DNA of 64,000 nt from Marinibacterium anthonyi (GCA_003217735.2 CP031585.1:3149501-3213500); one strand, 5' to 3'. Shown: positions 8,171 to 17,481, counted from the stretch's first letter. The notes: generated by a model not told the origin, from the sequence alone. Numbers and translations are program-made.

Positions 8171-11100
8171 TCACAGACGGCTTCGGGGTTCGCCGTAATG
8201 CATGTAGTTGACCCAGGCGGTCGCGGTCGCCCCCTCCTGTTTCCCCAGCTTGCAGCGCGCGGAGGTGACCGAAGTGCCCAGGTCCTCGGACTCGACGCTG
8301 CCGTAGAAGGTGCGCGCAAAGATCTCGGCCGCGGCGTCGCCCACCGGCCAGATCGTCCCGATCAGGTGCGACACGCCCCCCAGCATGAAGGCCTCGGCCA
8401 GGCCGGTCATCCGTTCGACCATCTCGGGGGCCGACACATCCTCCAGGGCGCGGTCATTGGGATCGGACCGGCGCACGCGACCGGATTCGCAGGCGTTCAG
8501 GAACACCAGCCGGGGCAGTGACACCAACCCCGCCACGTCCGATCCGAACAGGTATTCCCGGCCCGCCAGGACCAGCCCGCTGTGCGCCCGGTCGTTGGGG
8601 TCGAAGAACGCGTGGCCGGCATAGTGAAAGACGTCGATCGCCGCGTCACTGTCCGACAGCCAGTGGGTCAGCTGATCCTTGGTGGCCGCATTGCCCAGCA
8701 GGCCACCGCGCGGCAGCAGTTCCATTTGTTTCAGCCCGTCGCCGGCCAGGCCCGCGATCATCTGCCCTTCCTTCAGCGCGCCCGGCAGGTCGTTCGTGGG
8801 GTTGGCCACCAGGAACAGCCGCAACGCCCGTTCGCCGCGCTGGCGGGTGCGCGCGCCCCGCGACCGGCTGACCGCGCCGGCGGTGTTCAGGTAGCGCCGG
8901 TTCACCCCGCCGTTCAGCGCGATGGGCTGGCCGTCCGCATGCAACAGCTCCCATGGAATGCGGCTGGCCCAGGGGTTGTTGGTCACCGCCAGCCCGCCCG
9001 CCGGGTCCAGGTGCAGCTTGTCCTGCATCGTGTCGTCGAAGATCAGGTTGCGCAGCTCGTCGGACAGGGTCTTCAGCTGCCCGGCGCTGCCGGCCTTCTT
9101 CAGCCGCCCGACCAGGTCGTCGAGATGGGCCAGCGGCAGTTTCACCTGGCTGGGCGTGACGGCGGCCAGGTGGTCGTCGCCGTAAGTGCTTTGGGTGTTG
9201 CCACGCGCGAAACTGACTTCCAGCTTCAGGCATTCCTGCCCCGGTTCGCCGAACACCTCGCCCAGGGCGGTGAAACTGTCGGGCATCCGGTCGGTGCGCG
9301 GCTGGGCATAGACCAGCCCGCGTTCCTGCGGCGTCGCTTCCAGCACGTCCAGGTTCAGCACGATCTCGCAATTCTCGACCTGGAACCGGGCAAAGATCTG
9401 CGACAGGCAGCGTTCCAGGTCGTCGTAGCGGTCGCCGTTCATCTCGCACACGGTGATGCGGCTGAACAGCTGGTCCTCGTCCCAGCGGGCCAGCGCTTCG
9501 AACATGCCGTCAAACAGCGCGCGGAAGATGGCGTCGCCGTCGATGCCGGTGCCAGCGGCCCAAAGCACCGTGGCGAAAGACGTGATCTTGGATACGCACA
9601 GCGCGCGGGTCAGGTTGCGCCCGGCGATCTGGACCGCCGCTGTCAGCCGTTCGGCCTTGCCGATGGGGCCCAGGCCCACGACGATGACGTGCGGTGTACG
9701 CAGAAGGTAGCTGGGCGTGGGCAGGAACGTGACCTCGCCCAGGCGTCCGGTGATCTGGCCGTCGACCACCATTTCCGACAGCGCGCCGCCAAGCGCGCGG
9801 TCGATCGCACCCGCCGCCCCGCCCAGCGTGGGCACGCCCTGGAACACCCCGATCACGAAGGCGCCCGAGGCCGCGTGCAGGATGTTGCCCCGCAGCAGAT
9901 CCACGTTCAGCCGCCGCCGTGGCGCGCTGCTTTTGACGTAGCTGAAGGTGCGGCGCGGGGCCCCGGGCACTTGTTCGGGCGTCATGTCCAGCGGGTCGTC
10001 GGCGGGGAAATCCACGTCGCCACGGGTGGCGAAGGCGCCCATGATCTGGTCCTCGCGGAACCGGTCGCGCGCCTCTTCCGCGGTGGCGGGCAGGTCCTGC
10101 TTGCGCTGGCGCTCAAGCTCGCTTGCCGCGGTTTCGCGCGTGGGGCCCGCCGCGCGGGACGGCGCGGTTTCCAGCCGCCGCGTGGTCTGGCGCCGCAGGA
10201 TGTCGGCGGTGCCATGGATCACCGGCACCTGGTTGCAAAGCCATCCGTGCACGCCCGCAAAGTAATAGCGCTGCGCCGGGTCCCCCATCTCGGCCAGGTC
10301 GCGCGGCACGGTGCCGTCGCCCTGGTCCGATCTGGTGAAGATCAGGTCGTCGTCGGTCTTGCGCGCGCCGGTGATCGTGTCCTGCCCATAGCCCACGATC
10401 TGGACAAACCGCTTGTCCGGCGCCGGCAGGTCGGTCTGTGCCTGAAGCGCCGCCGCCAGCAGCCCGGCCTGGGGCACCACGCCGCCCGCGGGCCACCACG
10501 TGGCATCGAAATAGGCCTCGTCACGCCTTGCGGGAGACGGCATCATCTCAAGCAGGCCGGGGAAGTGGGACAGGTACTTTTCCACCACGACCTTGGTGCC
10601 CATCCCCTTGGTGATCCGGCCCAGCTTCAGCACGTAATCATGCACCACGCGCATGACTTCGACCGGCGAATAGGACCCCAGGTTGGGCGTGCCGATGGTG
10701 ACGATGCGCGGCACCTCGTCGGGCCCCAGCAGCGTGGCCACCTTGCGCGCCACCAGCCCGCCCATGCTGTGACAGACCAGAGCCGCCGGTTCGCCGCCCG
10801 AGCGGATCGTTTCGGCCGCGCGGCGGCCCAGTTCGTCTATGCCGAACCGCCAGTCGAAGGGCAGGAAGGCAACGTCGAACCCTTCCCACCGCAGCCGGTA
10901 TTTCATCCGCAGATAGGCCGACCACAGCACCCCGCTGGCCACCACGTTGCCGGGCGTGCCGTCAAAGGCCAGTTTCGCGATGCCGCCCTGGTACAGATCG
11001 CCGAAATCCAGCCAGACCAGGTCCAGCCCCTGCGGCGTCTGCACCGACAGCTTGGACCCCATGATGCCGGGCAGGATATAGACCTTGCGGATGCCGCTGG

Positions 11101-11254
11101 CCCGGGTTTCGGGCCGGTCGGGCGGCGTGGCTTCGGCCAGCCGGCTCAGCTCCCTGCGCAGCTCGGGGCCGAAATAATCGTCCAGCGCCTGCAGGTTGGT
11201 GCGCCCGCTCAGGGCCTTGTCGATTTCTTCCTCGGTCAGGTGCGAGACATCCAT
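8171..11254 (-). CDS. LCAT-like lipase / M17-N-like / CHAT protease fusion protein
   Basis: 1027-residue protein with three recognisable parts. Residues about 55-345 are an alpha/beta hydrolase of the lecithin:cholesterol acyltransferase type: LPGIMGSKL, nucleophile elbow CHSMGG with Ser163, GDGTVP with Asp313, and a following GVHG with His336. Residues about 455-690 resemble the N-terminal macro-like domain of leucyl aminopeptidases (FVIGVFQGVPTLGGAAGAID, then TPHVIVVGLGP) without a catalytic M17 domain. Residues about 695-1027 are a CHAT caspase-like protease: IPWELLH, catalytic His881 in YAGHA and Cys922 in NACESG, ending GTIWPVGD. All three active-site sets appear intact. No signal peptide or membrane segment. 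The ATG at 11254 follows a GGGGGGA site. It stands alone under its own promoter; the neighbours do not explain it. A proteolytically controlled lipase, perhaps in stress or defence, is plausible but untested. Confidence 0.88.
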   Translation of the reverse strand: MDVSHLTEEEIDKALSGRTNLQALDDYFGPELRRELSRLAEATPPDRPETRASGIRKVYILPGIMGSKLSVQTPQGLDLVWLDFGDLYQGGIAKLAFDGTPGNVVASGVLWSAYLRMKYRLRWEGFDVAFLPFDWRFGIDELGRRAAETIRSGGEPAALVCHSMGGLVARKVATLLGPDEVPRIVTIGTPNLGSYSPVEVMRVVHDYVLKLGRITKGMGTKVVVEKYLSHFPGLLEMMPSPARRDEAYFDATWWPAGGVVPQAGLLAAALQAQTDLPAPDKRFVQIVGYGQDTITGARKTDDDLIFTRSDQGDGTVPRDLAEMGDPAQRYYFAGVHGWLCNQVPVIHGTADILRRQTTRRLETAPSRAAGPTRETAASELERQRKQDLPATAEEARDRFREDQIMGAFATRGDVDFPADDPLDMTPEQVPGAPRRTFSYVKSSAPRRRLNVDLLRGNILHAASGAFVIGVFQGVPTLGGAAGAIDRALGGALSEMVVDGQITGRLGEVTFLPTPSYLLRTPHVIVVGLGPIGKAERLTAAVQIAGRNLTRALCVSKITSFATVLWAAGTGIDGDAIFRALFDGMFEALARWDEDQLFSRITVCEMNGDRYDDLERCLSQIFARFQVENCEIVLNLDVLEATPQERGLVYAQPRTDRMPDSFTALGEVFGEPGQECLKLEVSFARGNTQSTYGDDHLAAVTPSQVKLPLAHLDDLVGRLKKAGSAGQLKTLSDELRNLIFDDTMQDKLHLDPAGGLAVTNNPWASRIPWELLHADGQPIALNGGVNRRYLNTAGAVSRSRGARTRQRGERALRLFLVANPTNDLPGALKEGQMIAGLAGDGLKQMELLPRGGLLGNAATKDQLTHWLSDSDAAIDVFHYAGHAFFDPNDRAHSGLVLAGREYLFGSDVAGLVSLPRLVFLNACESGRVRRSDPNDRALEDVSAPEMVERMTGLAEAFMLGGVSHLIGTIWPVGDAAAEIFARTFYGSVESEDLGTSVTSARCKLGKQEGATATAWVNYMHYGEPRSRL

Positions 11255-11582
11255 GGACAATCCCCCCTTTTGCCGGATGGATCATCGGGAAATGGTCCTT
11301 GGATAAAATCCGGCCTGAATGAAATATCAATTCAATATGGGGTTTTCATATATCGGATGGCCGATTCTGACAATCCGCGCGGCACGGAATTGGAATTCGC
11401 GCCCGAATTGCGGCGCGTGCTTTCGCATGGGATGGAAATGATCCGACGATCCAGACTATAGGGGCGTTGACCGATCCCGGGTTATTTCGGGACATTTCCA
11501 CAGGCGGACAACGCAAAGACCGCGTCAATTACAGGCCGACGACTATCGCCCGAATTGGCCATGCGGCCCCATAAACACCGGA
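11255..11582. other. Intergenic region upstream of the CHAT gene
   Basis: 328 bp between two minus-strand genes, AT-rich at 11290-11360. It holds a good promoter for the CHAT gene (listed separately). A plus-strand 34-codon frame at 11357-11461 lies across that promoter and has no ribosome-binding site, so it is not called. Nothing else was recognised. Confidence 0.6.
11345..11373 (-). promoter_or_regulatory. Predicted sigma-70-type promoter of the CHAT gene
   Basis: On the minus strand TTGTCA (11373-11368) and TATGAA (11350-11345) are separated by exactly 17 bases, in the most AT-rich part of the gap, and point at the CHAT gene about 85 bases downstream. Predicted from spacing and consensus only. 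Confidence 0.45.
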
Positions 11583-12569
11583 TCACGCCGCCCGCCCCCG
11601 CAGCACGATGGCCGCGTGATAGGCCGGGTCGCCATAGGCCCCCATCCGCATCAGCGTTTCCAGCGGCACCGGAATGCAATCCACGTCCGCCGGGCCTTCG
11701 CCATCGTCGGGTTCCGCCCAGGGATCGTTGACCAGGAACAGCCCGTCGCGTTCGCCGTGGATCAGCACCCAGTGTGGCGCATGGTGGTCGTGGGTATGGC
11801 ACTGGTCGATCAGCAGGATCACCTGCCCCCCCGCCCGGACCGCGCGTGTCAGGTCATCGCCGCTCAGCGGTTCGGGACGGACATCGAGTCCGGCCAGCGC
11901 CTCGTCGCGGAACTCCGACTGGACAAAGCGCATCAGGTCCTTCTTGGCCTCGGTATTGGCGCGGTCCAGCAGCACCGCCTCGGTCGCATCGAAATGCAGC
12001 GTCAGGTCGAACCCGCGCCGCGCGGCGGCCAGCGCCACGCCGTAGGGGTCGCAGCCGCCCGGCCCGGTCAGGCCGATCATCGTCGTCGCCTCGCGCCAGA
12101 TGGCGATTTCGGTGCTGCGGGTGACCGCCCCCATCGCCATGGCCAGCGAAACCGGGCCGCAGGTGAAGCCGGTGCTTTGCACGTAATGGCCGGTGTGATG
12201 CGGGCTGATGATCGGATCGCCCAGCCAGCGTTGGGCATAGCCGCGACCGGTCTCCTCAAGCCCCAGCGCGGTCACAGCGTCGGGCAGATCCGGCGTTGCC
12301 CGGATCAGGGGGACGCCGCGCGCGCGGGCAAAGGCTTTGACCGCGCCGGCCAGCTCGGCCTCGTCCGCCGAACAGCACGACCAGCCGGTGACCATCAGCA
12401 TCTGCGCGGTGCGCCGCTGGCGCAGCGTCGCCCAGGCCGACGGCGCGCCGGGGCCGCCGATGCCGACCGCATGCACATGGGCGCCGTTTGCCGTGGGCAC
12501 CGGCGCGTGGCCGTCGGGCAGCGCATCCAGCGCGATCTGGAAGGGGTTCATGGTCAGGTCGTCGGGCAT
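11583..12569 (-). CDS. C39-like cysteine peptidase (DUF3335 type)
   Basis: 328 residues. The C-terminal two thirds carry the papain-like C39 triad: Cys137 in STGFTCGPVSLAMAM, His266 in PHWVLIHGE and Asp282 in VNDPW. The first 120 residues form a separate domain that was not assigned. This matches the C39-like/DUF3335 group rather than bacteriocin-exporter peptidases, since there is no transporter fusion. Start: an upstream GTG at 12572 is possible, but the ATG at 12569 has a well-placed GAGG and overlaps the stop of the upstream gene as TGATG. Last gene of the dipeptide-transporter operon, overlapping the deacylase, so it probably processes an imported or modified peptide in the cytoplasm. 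Substrate unknown. Confidence 0.82.
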   Translation of the reverse strand: MPDDLTMNPFQIALDALPDGHAPVPTANGAHVHAVGIGGPGAPSAWATLRQRRTAQMLMVTGWSCCSADEAELAGAVKAFARARGVPLIRATPDLPDAVTALGLEETGRGYAQRWLGDPIISPHHTGHYVQSTGFTCGPVSLAMAMGAVTRSTEIAIWREATTMIGLTGPGGCDPYGVALAAARRGFDLTLHFDATEAVLLDRANTEAKKDLMRFVQSEFRDEALAGLDVRPEPLSGDDLTRAVRAGGQVILLIDQCHTHDHHAPHWVLIHGERDGLFLVNDPWAEPDDGEGPADVDCIPVPLETLMRMGAYGDPAYHAAIVLRGRAA

Positions 12570-13570
12570 CACATCACCTCTGCCGCCGGGGTTGCCAGGT
12601 GGGCCAGGCAGTCGCCGCGCTGCACCAGCCCGGGATGGCGCAGGCAGAACACCGTTCCGCCGCGCTGGAAATGCTGGTCCTGCGGGGCATCGCCCAGGTC
12701 TTCGGTGCTCCAGACGCTACCGCAGAGCGCGCCGCCGTCAACCGCTTCGCCCAGATCCACCGCCGGTTCGAACAGGCCGGACCGGGTGGCGTAGACGTAA
12801 TAATCCCTGCCCGCGATGCGGTATTCGGTGGCCGGGGCGACATTCGGCGCCGGATCGTCGATCAGGCCCCAGTGCGACAGCAAGCGGCGCAATCCCCGTT
12901 CCACCAGCCGGACACCGGCGCGCGACACCGATCCGCCGCCGCCGAATTCCCCGCCAAGCGAGATCACCTTCTGGCGGTTGGCTTCGGACGTGGAAAGGCG
13001 CGGATCGGGGGAATAATCCCAGACCACGATGCGTTCGGCGCCAAAGGCGCGGGCGGCCTGCAGCGCGGTGTCGTCGAAATCGGCATTGCCACTGCGCCGC
13101 GTCGATACGAACGGCAGGTATTGCAGGGACGACCCGCCGGCGTGGATGTCGTGGAAGTAATCCGCCATCGGCAGCAGCACGGTGCTGACGTAATCCGCGA
13201 TGATCGCCGTCGGACCGCCCAGCGGATCGCCCGGGTAGGACCGGTTGAGGTTGCCGCCATCCTCGGTCGAGGTCCTCAGCCCCGCGCGGAAGGCGGGCGC
13301 ATTCAGCATCGGCAGGGCGATAATGCGGCCCTTCACCTGATCGGGGTCGAGGCTGCGCAGCAGGCGGCGAATGGCCACCGGGCCTTCGTATTCATCGCCA
13401 TGGGTGCCGCCGGTCAGCAGAACGGTGGGTCCGGGCGCGCCCGACATGACGGCCACGGGGATGGTCAGGACGCCATAGGCGGACCGGTGGACCGAATGCG
13501 GCAGGCACAGGTCGCCGGTCTGGTATCCGCGGGCCTCGTAATCGACGGTGGCCCAAATCGGGGTATTCAA
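12569..13570 (-). CDS. Succinylglutamate desuccinylase/aspartoacylase-family zinc deacylase
   Basis: 333 residues of the AstE/AspA branch of M14 metallo-enzymes. Zinc ligands are visible as His57 and Glu60 in GGTHGDEYEG and His143 in DIHAGG; the substrate-binding NLNRSYPG loop is at 107-114. These enzymes remove an acyl group from an N-acyl amino acid. The sequence also resembles N-acetyl-diaminobutyrate deacetylases (DoeB) of ectoine breakdown, but no other ectoine gene is present. The C-terminal beta domain (about 250-333) is complete. The ATG at 13570 overlaps the end of the upstream ATPase gene by 4 bases, so it is translationally coupled to the transporter, suggesting that the imported ligand is an acylated amino acid or peptide. 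Confidence 0.88.
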   Translation of the reverse strand: MNTPIWATVDYEARGYQTGDLCLPHSVHRSAYGVLTIPVAVMSGAPGPTVLLTGGTHGDEYEGPVAIRRLLRSLDPDQVKGRIIALPMLNAPAFRAGLRTSTEDGGNLNRSYPGDPLGGPTAIIADYVSTVLLPMADYFHDIHAGGSSLQYLPFVSTRRSGNADFDDTALQAARAFGAERIVVWDYSPDPRLSTSEANRQKVISLGGEFGGGGSVSRAGVRLVERGLRRLLSHWGLIDDPAPNVAPATEYRIAGRDYYVYATRSGLFEPAVDLGEAVDGGALCGSVWSTEDLGDAPQDQHFQRGGTVFCLRHPGLVQRGDCLAHLATPAAEVM

Positions 13571-14658
13571 TTCGTGGTCTCCTCAGGGGCATCGGCAAGC
13601 GCATCGGCAAGGGCATCGGCAAGAGCATCGCCCCGGCGCGCGGCGGCACGCCGGTAAAGCTCCAGCGCGGCGGCGATCCGCGCGGGTGGCGCGGTGCGGG
13701 GCATGTCGAAATCGGGCAGCTGGTCGGCGAACCAGCAGGCGGCGGCATGCGGCGCGCCTTTCAGCGGGGGCGCCGACGTTGCGCACCGGTCGCGGGCATG
13801 CCCGCAGCGGGTGCGGAAAGCGCAGCCCGACGGCAGGTCCAGCGGGCTCGGCACCTCTCCGGTCAGCTGGATGCGGCGGTTCGCCTGGCCGGGCAGAGGT
13901 TCGGGCGTCGCCGACAGCAGCGCACGGGTATAGGGGTGGCGGGGGTGGTCGAAAACCGCGTCCGCCGGGCCTTCCTCGACGATGCGGCCCAGGTACATGA
14001 CCGCGACCCGGTGCGAGATATGGCGCACCAGCGACAGCCCGTGCGAGATGAACAGCAGGCTGATGCCGGTGCGCGCCTGGATGTCCTGCAGGAGGTTGGC
14101 GATCTGTGCCTGGACCGAGACGTCCAGCGCCGAGACCGCCTCGTCACACACGATCAGTTCGGGTTCCGCCGCCAGCGCCCGGGCCAGCGCCACCCGCTGG
14201 CGCTGCCCGCCGGACAATTCGTGCGGATAACGTTCGGCGATGGCGGGGCGCAGGCCGACCAGCGTCAGCAGGTCGGCGACGCGCCGGCCAAGGGCGGCGC
14301 GGGGCACCAGCCCGTGCAGGTCGGCCGGTTCGGATATCAGCTCGCCCACCGACATCTTGGGGTTCAGCGACCCGAACGGATCCTGGAACACGATCTGGAT
14401 CTGCCGGGCGCGGGCCTTGCCCTTCAGCGCAGGCTTGCCGTTGACCCGCATCGCGCCCCCGGTCGGTTTCTGCAAGCCCGCCACGATCTGGCCCAGCGTG
14501 GATTTCCCGCAGCCGGATTCGCCCACCAGCGCCACGATCTCGCCCTTGGGGATGCTCAGGCTCACGCCGTCCAGCGCCCGCAGGACCTGCCCCCGGCCCA
14601 GCAGGCCGGTGTGCACGCGGTAGACCTTGGTGAGGTTTTCCAGTTCCAGCAGGTTCAT
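13567..14658 (-). CDS. Peptide-type ABC importer ATPase, OppF/DppF-like
   Basis: 363 residues. Walker A GESGCGKST near residue 47, Q-loop FQDPFGSLNP, signature LSGGQRQR, Walker B LIVCDEAVSALD, H-loop ISHG. It also has the C-terminal cysteine motif of peptide-transporter ATPases (CAFRTRCGHARDRC). In the switch the usual His-Asp reads SHGLS, with His retained. The C-terminus carries a repeated ALAD sequence produced by a 12-bp DNA repeat, absent from ordinary DppF proteins. It overlaps the upstream D-type ATPase gene by 4 bases. Pairs with that subunit on the cytoplasmic face of the permease. Confidence 0.94.
   Translation of the reverse strand: MNLLELENLTKVYRVHTGLLGRGQVLRALDGVSLSIPKGEIVALVGESGCGKSTLGQIVAGLQKPTGGAMRVNGKPALKGKARARQIQIVFQDPFGSLNPKMSVGELISEPADLHGLVPRAALGRRVADLLTLVGLRPAIAERYPHELSGGQRQRVALARALAAEPELIVCDEAVSALDVSVQAQIANLLQDIQARTGISLLFISHGLSLVRHISHRVAVMYLGRIVEEGPADAVFDHPRHPYTRALLSATPEPLPGQANRRIQLTGEVPSPLDLPSGCAFRTRCGHARDRCATSAPPLKGAPHAAACWFADQLPDFDMPRTAPPARIAAALELYRRAAARRGDALADALADALADAPEETTN
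13589..13630 (-). repeat. In-frame 12-bp tandem repeat, about 3.5 copies
   Basis: Unit GCATCGGCAAGN on the plus strand, repeated three and a half times, encoding a repeated A-D-A-L tail at the C-terminus of the OppF-like ATPase. Units differ only at the last base. Confidence 0.88.
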
Positions 14659-15677
14659 GCCCGGCCCCCCAGCGTTTCAAGGATCGGCGCGTGATGACAG
14701 GCGGATCGCCGGGGGCCGCCCCGCACCGGGTTCAGCGCCGGTTGGTCGGCCTTGCAGCGGACGTCGGCGAAAGGACAGCGCGGATGGAAATGGCAGCCGG
14801 GCGGCATGTGACGCGGGTCCGGCACGGTGCCGGCGATGGGCAGCATGGGCTCTCCGCGCCGGTTGAGTTGCGGAAGCGAGCCGAGCAGCCCCAGCGAATA
14901 GGGGTGTTCGGGGCAGTCGAAAAGGTCGTCCGCCGGCGCGGTTTCCACGGTACGCCCGGCATAAAGCACCATGACCCGGTCGGCCATTTCCGCCACCACG
15001 CCCATGTCGTGGGTGATGAAGATCGTCGCGGTGCCGTGTTCGCGCGACAGCTGCCGGATCAGGTCGAGGATCTGCGCCTGCACGGTGACGTCCAGCGCGG
15101 TCGTCGGTTCATCGGCGATCAGCAGGCGGGGCCGGTTGATCAGCGCCATGGCGATCAGCGCGCGCTGGCGCATCCCGCCCGACAGCTGGTGCGGATAGGC
15201 GCGCGCCCGGATCTCGGGCGACGGAATTCCGGTGGCGGCCAGCGCCTCGATCGCGTGGGCGCGGGCCTTGGACTTCGGCATATCCTCGTGCAGGCGGATC
15301 GCCTCGACCAGCTGGTCGCCGATGCGCTGGACGGGGTTCAGGGCCGTCGCGGGTTCCTGGAAGATCATCGCCATGTCCCTGCCCCGCATGGCCCGTTGCC
15401 GGACCGGATCAAGCGTCAGCAGGTCGCGCCCGTCATAGGTCATCCGGTCGGCCTGCATCGTGGCGGCGGGCGGCAGCAGGCCCATGATGGCCAGCGACAG
15501 GACCGACTTGCCCGACCCGCTTTCGCCGACCACGGCAAGGGTTTCGCCGGGGCTGACCGACAGGCTGATCCTGTCGAGCGCGGTCAGCGGGCCGGAGGGG
15601 GTGCGGAAAGTCACCGAAAGGTCGCCGATCGACAGAAGCGCCGGGGCGGTCCAGGCGGGATGGGTCACGTGTTTCAC
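14655..15677 (-). CDS. Peptide-type ABC importer ATPase, OppD/DppD-like
   Basis: 340 residues. Walker A GESGSGKS near residue 53, Q-loop [10 protein letters not shown], signature LSGGMRQR, Walker [14 protein letters not shown]-loop ITHD, then the [14 protein letters not shown] cysteine motif typical of dipeptide-transporter ATPases. It would form a heterodimer with the F-type subunit encoded immediately downstream. Its start overlaps the stop of the permease gene and its end overlaps the F-type gene, each by 4 bases. Nothing unusual is seen in the catalytic residues. Confidence 0.95.
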   Translation of the reverse strand: MKHVTHPAWTAPALLSIGDLSVTFRTPSGPLTALDRISLSVSPGETLAVVGESGSGKSVLSLAIMGLLPPAATMQADRMTYDGRDLLTLDPVRQRAMRGRDMAMIFQEPATALNPVQRIGDQLVEAIRLHEDMPKSKARAHAIEALAATGIPSPEIRARAYPHQLSGGMRQRALIAMALINRPRLLIADEPTTALDVTVQAQILDLIRQLSREHGTATIFITHDMGVVAEMADRVMVLYAGRTVETAPADDLFDCPEHPYSLGLLGSLPQLNRRGEPMLPIAGTVPDPRHMPPGCHFHPRCPFADVRCKADQPALNPVRGGPRRSACHHAPILETLGGRA

Positions 15678-16522
15678 GACGCCCTCCGGTCACCGGCATC
15701 GCGCAAAGCGTCGCCCAGCAGGTTGAAGGACAGCACGATGATGAAGATCAGCGCCGAGGCAAAGGAGGATACGTGCGGCGCGATGAAGAGGAACGACCGC
15801 CCTTCGGCGGCGATGGCGCCCAGTTCCGCCGTTGGGGGCTGCAGGCCGAGGCCGAGGAACCCCAGCGTGGCCGCCAGCAGCACGGCATCCCCGAACGCCA
15901 GCGTCGTGTAGGTGAGGATCGGCGGATAGGCATTGGCCAGCAGGTAGCGGGTGATCAGCCGTCTGTCCGGCAGGCCGGCGGCGCGGCCGCTGGACATGTA
16001 ATCCTGCGCCATGACGGAAAGCGCCGCCCCGCGCGAGATCCGGGCGATGCCGGGCATGACGGACAGGCCCACCGCGACGATCAGGCTGTCGAGCCCGGGG
16101 CCGAGGATGGCGGCCAGCGACAGGCCGAAGAGGATCGAGGGGAAGGACAGGAAGACGTCGATCACCCGCATGAAGACCGCGTCCAGACGGCGGTAAAAGG
16201 CGGCGCACAGCCCGATGGTGCAGCCGGTGATGCCGCCGAAGGCGGTGCCGGCGCAGCCGATCAGCAGCGTGGTGCGCGCGCCGTACAGCAGCCGGGTCAG
16301 CATGTCCCGGCCCTGGCTGTCGGTGCCCAGAAGATGGCCGTTTCCGGGAGGCTTGAGGCGCGAGCGGAGGGCGGTTTCGTAGGGATCATAGGTCGTCAGC
16401 CAGGGGGCGAAGATCGCCGCCAGCGCGATGATCAGCAGGACCGCCAGCGCGATGGCGACCATCGGATCCTTGCGCAGCCGCGCCCAGGTGCGGCTGGTGT
16501 TGGTGACGGAGGCGTCGGTCAT
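15674..16522 (-). CDS. Peptide-type ABC permease, DppC-like
   Basis: 282 residues with about six membrane segments. The N-terminal cytoplasmic part leads into segment 1 (about 22-42), then the family motif HLLGTDSQGRDMLTRLLYGAR. The coupling-helix loop that docks the ATPases reads AGLPDRRLITRYLLAN, followed by LGFLGLGLQPPTAELG. It would form the translocation channel with the B-type permease. The ATG at 16522 overlaps the upstream permease stop by 4 bases. Confidence 0.95.
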   Translation of the reverse strand: MTDASVTNTSRTWARLRKDPMVAIALAVLLIIALAAIFAPWLTTYDPYETALRSRLKPPGNGHLLGTDSQGRDMLTRLLYGARTTLLIGCAGTAFGGITGCTIGLCAAFYRRLDAVFMRVIDVFLSFPSILFGLSLAAILGPGLDSLIVAVGLSVMPGIARISRGAALSVMAQDYMSSGRAAGLPDRRLITRYLLANAYPPILTYTTLAFGDAVLLAATLGFLGLGLQPPTAELGAIAAEGRSFLFIAPHVSSFASALIFIIVLSFNLLGDALRDAGDRRAS

Positions 16523-17460
16523 GCCCGTGCTCCGATCCGGGGGTCGACCAGTTCGTTGACCAGGTCGACAAGGATGTTCACCAGCACGAAGGCCGAGGCG
16601 AGGAAGATGATCGCGCCCTGGGCCATCGGGTAGTCTCCGGCGATGATGGATCCCACGGCCAGCCGGCCGACGCCGGGCCAGGAAAAGATCGTCTCGGTCA
16701 CCACGGCGCCGCCCATCAGCGTGCCGATCTGAAGGCCCAGCAGCGTGATGATCGGCAAAAGCGCCGTGCGCAGCGCATGGTGGACGATCACCCGCGCCTC
16801 GGACGCGCCCTTGGCGCGGGCGGTACGGACGTGATCGGCGTGCATGGCGTCCGACAGTGTCGTGCGGGTCATGCGCGCGATGGGGCCGACCAGGATCAGG
16901 CCCAAAGCGGTGGCGGGCAGGATGATGTGATCAAGGCCCGAAAGCGTCCAGATCGCACCGCCACGGCCCTGCACCGGGAAGGCGCGGGTGCGGGCGGCGA
17001 ACTGAATCATCAGCAGGCCGACCCAGAACACCGGGATCGACACGCCCATGACGGAAACGGCCATCACGACGCGGTCAATGACACCCCCGCGACGCAGCGC
17101 GGCGTAGATGCCCAGGCCCAGGCCCGTCGGCACCGCCCAGATCATCGCGGCCAGCATCAGTTCCAGCGTCGGACCGGCGGCGCGGATCAATTCCGTGCTG
17201 ACCGAGGCGTTGTTGATCACCGAATGGCCCATGTCGCCCGACAGGACCCGTTGGATATAAAGGAAGAATTGCACCATGACGGGCTGATCCAGGCCCAGGT
17301 GACGGCGGATCGCCTCGATCTCGGCCTCGGTCCCCTGCGCGCCGGCAATGGCGACGGCGGGATCGGCGGGAATGACCTGCAGCATCAGGAAGCCGATCAG
17401 CAGCACGCCGGCCAGCACGATGACAGACACGGCGATCCGGTTCAGCAGGCGGCGGATCAT
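16519..17460 (-). CDS. Peptide-type ABC permease, DppB-like
   Basis: 313 residues. Membrane segment 1 covers about 8-31; GLDQPVMVQFFLYIQRVLSGDMG is the conserved periplasmic region of B-type permeases. Later come the coupling loop AKGASEARVIVHHALR and the C-terminal signature ETIFSWPGVGRLAVGSI and NILVDLVNELVDPRIG. The ATG at 17460 was chosen because it places the first membrane segment normally; an in-frame extension upstream lacks hydrophobic character. It is separated from the binding-protein gene by 64 bases that hold a stem-loop. Confidence 0.95.
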   Translation of the reverse strand: MIRRLLNRIAVSVIVLAGVLLIGFLMLQVIPADPAVAIAGAQGTEAEIEAIRRHLGLDQPVMVQFFLYIQRVLSGDMGHSVINNASVSTELIRAAGPTLELMLAAMIWAVPTGLGLGIYAALRRGGVIDRVVMAVSVMGVSIPVFWVGLLMIQFAARTRAFPVQGRGGAIWTLSGLDHIILPATALGLILVGPIARMTRTTLSDAMHADHVRTARAKGASEARVIVHHALRTALLPIITLLGLQIGTLMGGAVVTETIFSWPGVGRLAVGSIIAGDYPMAQGAIIFLASAFVLVNILVDLVNELVDPRIGARA

Positions 17461-17481
17461 GCCGCCCTGCCCCGGCCGGTG

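Noticed and set aside
8582-11461. 959-codon open frame antisense to the CHAT gene
   Set aside because: Long antisense frames are common in GC-rich DNA. The translation has no domain, is rich in Arg, Gly, Gln and His, and mirrors the real gene; the minus-strand protein has three intact domains.
11357-11461. 34-codon plus-strand frame (MADSDNPRG...) upstream of the CHAT gene
   Set aside because: No ribosome-binding site, and its start lies inside the predicted CHAT promoter; codon use gives no support.
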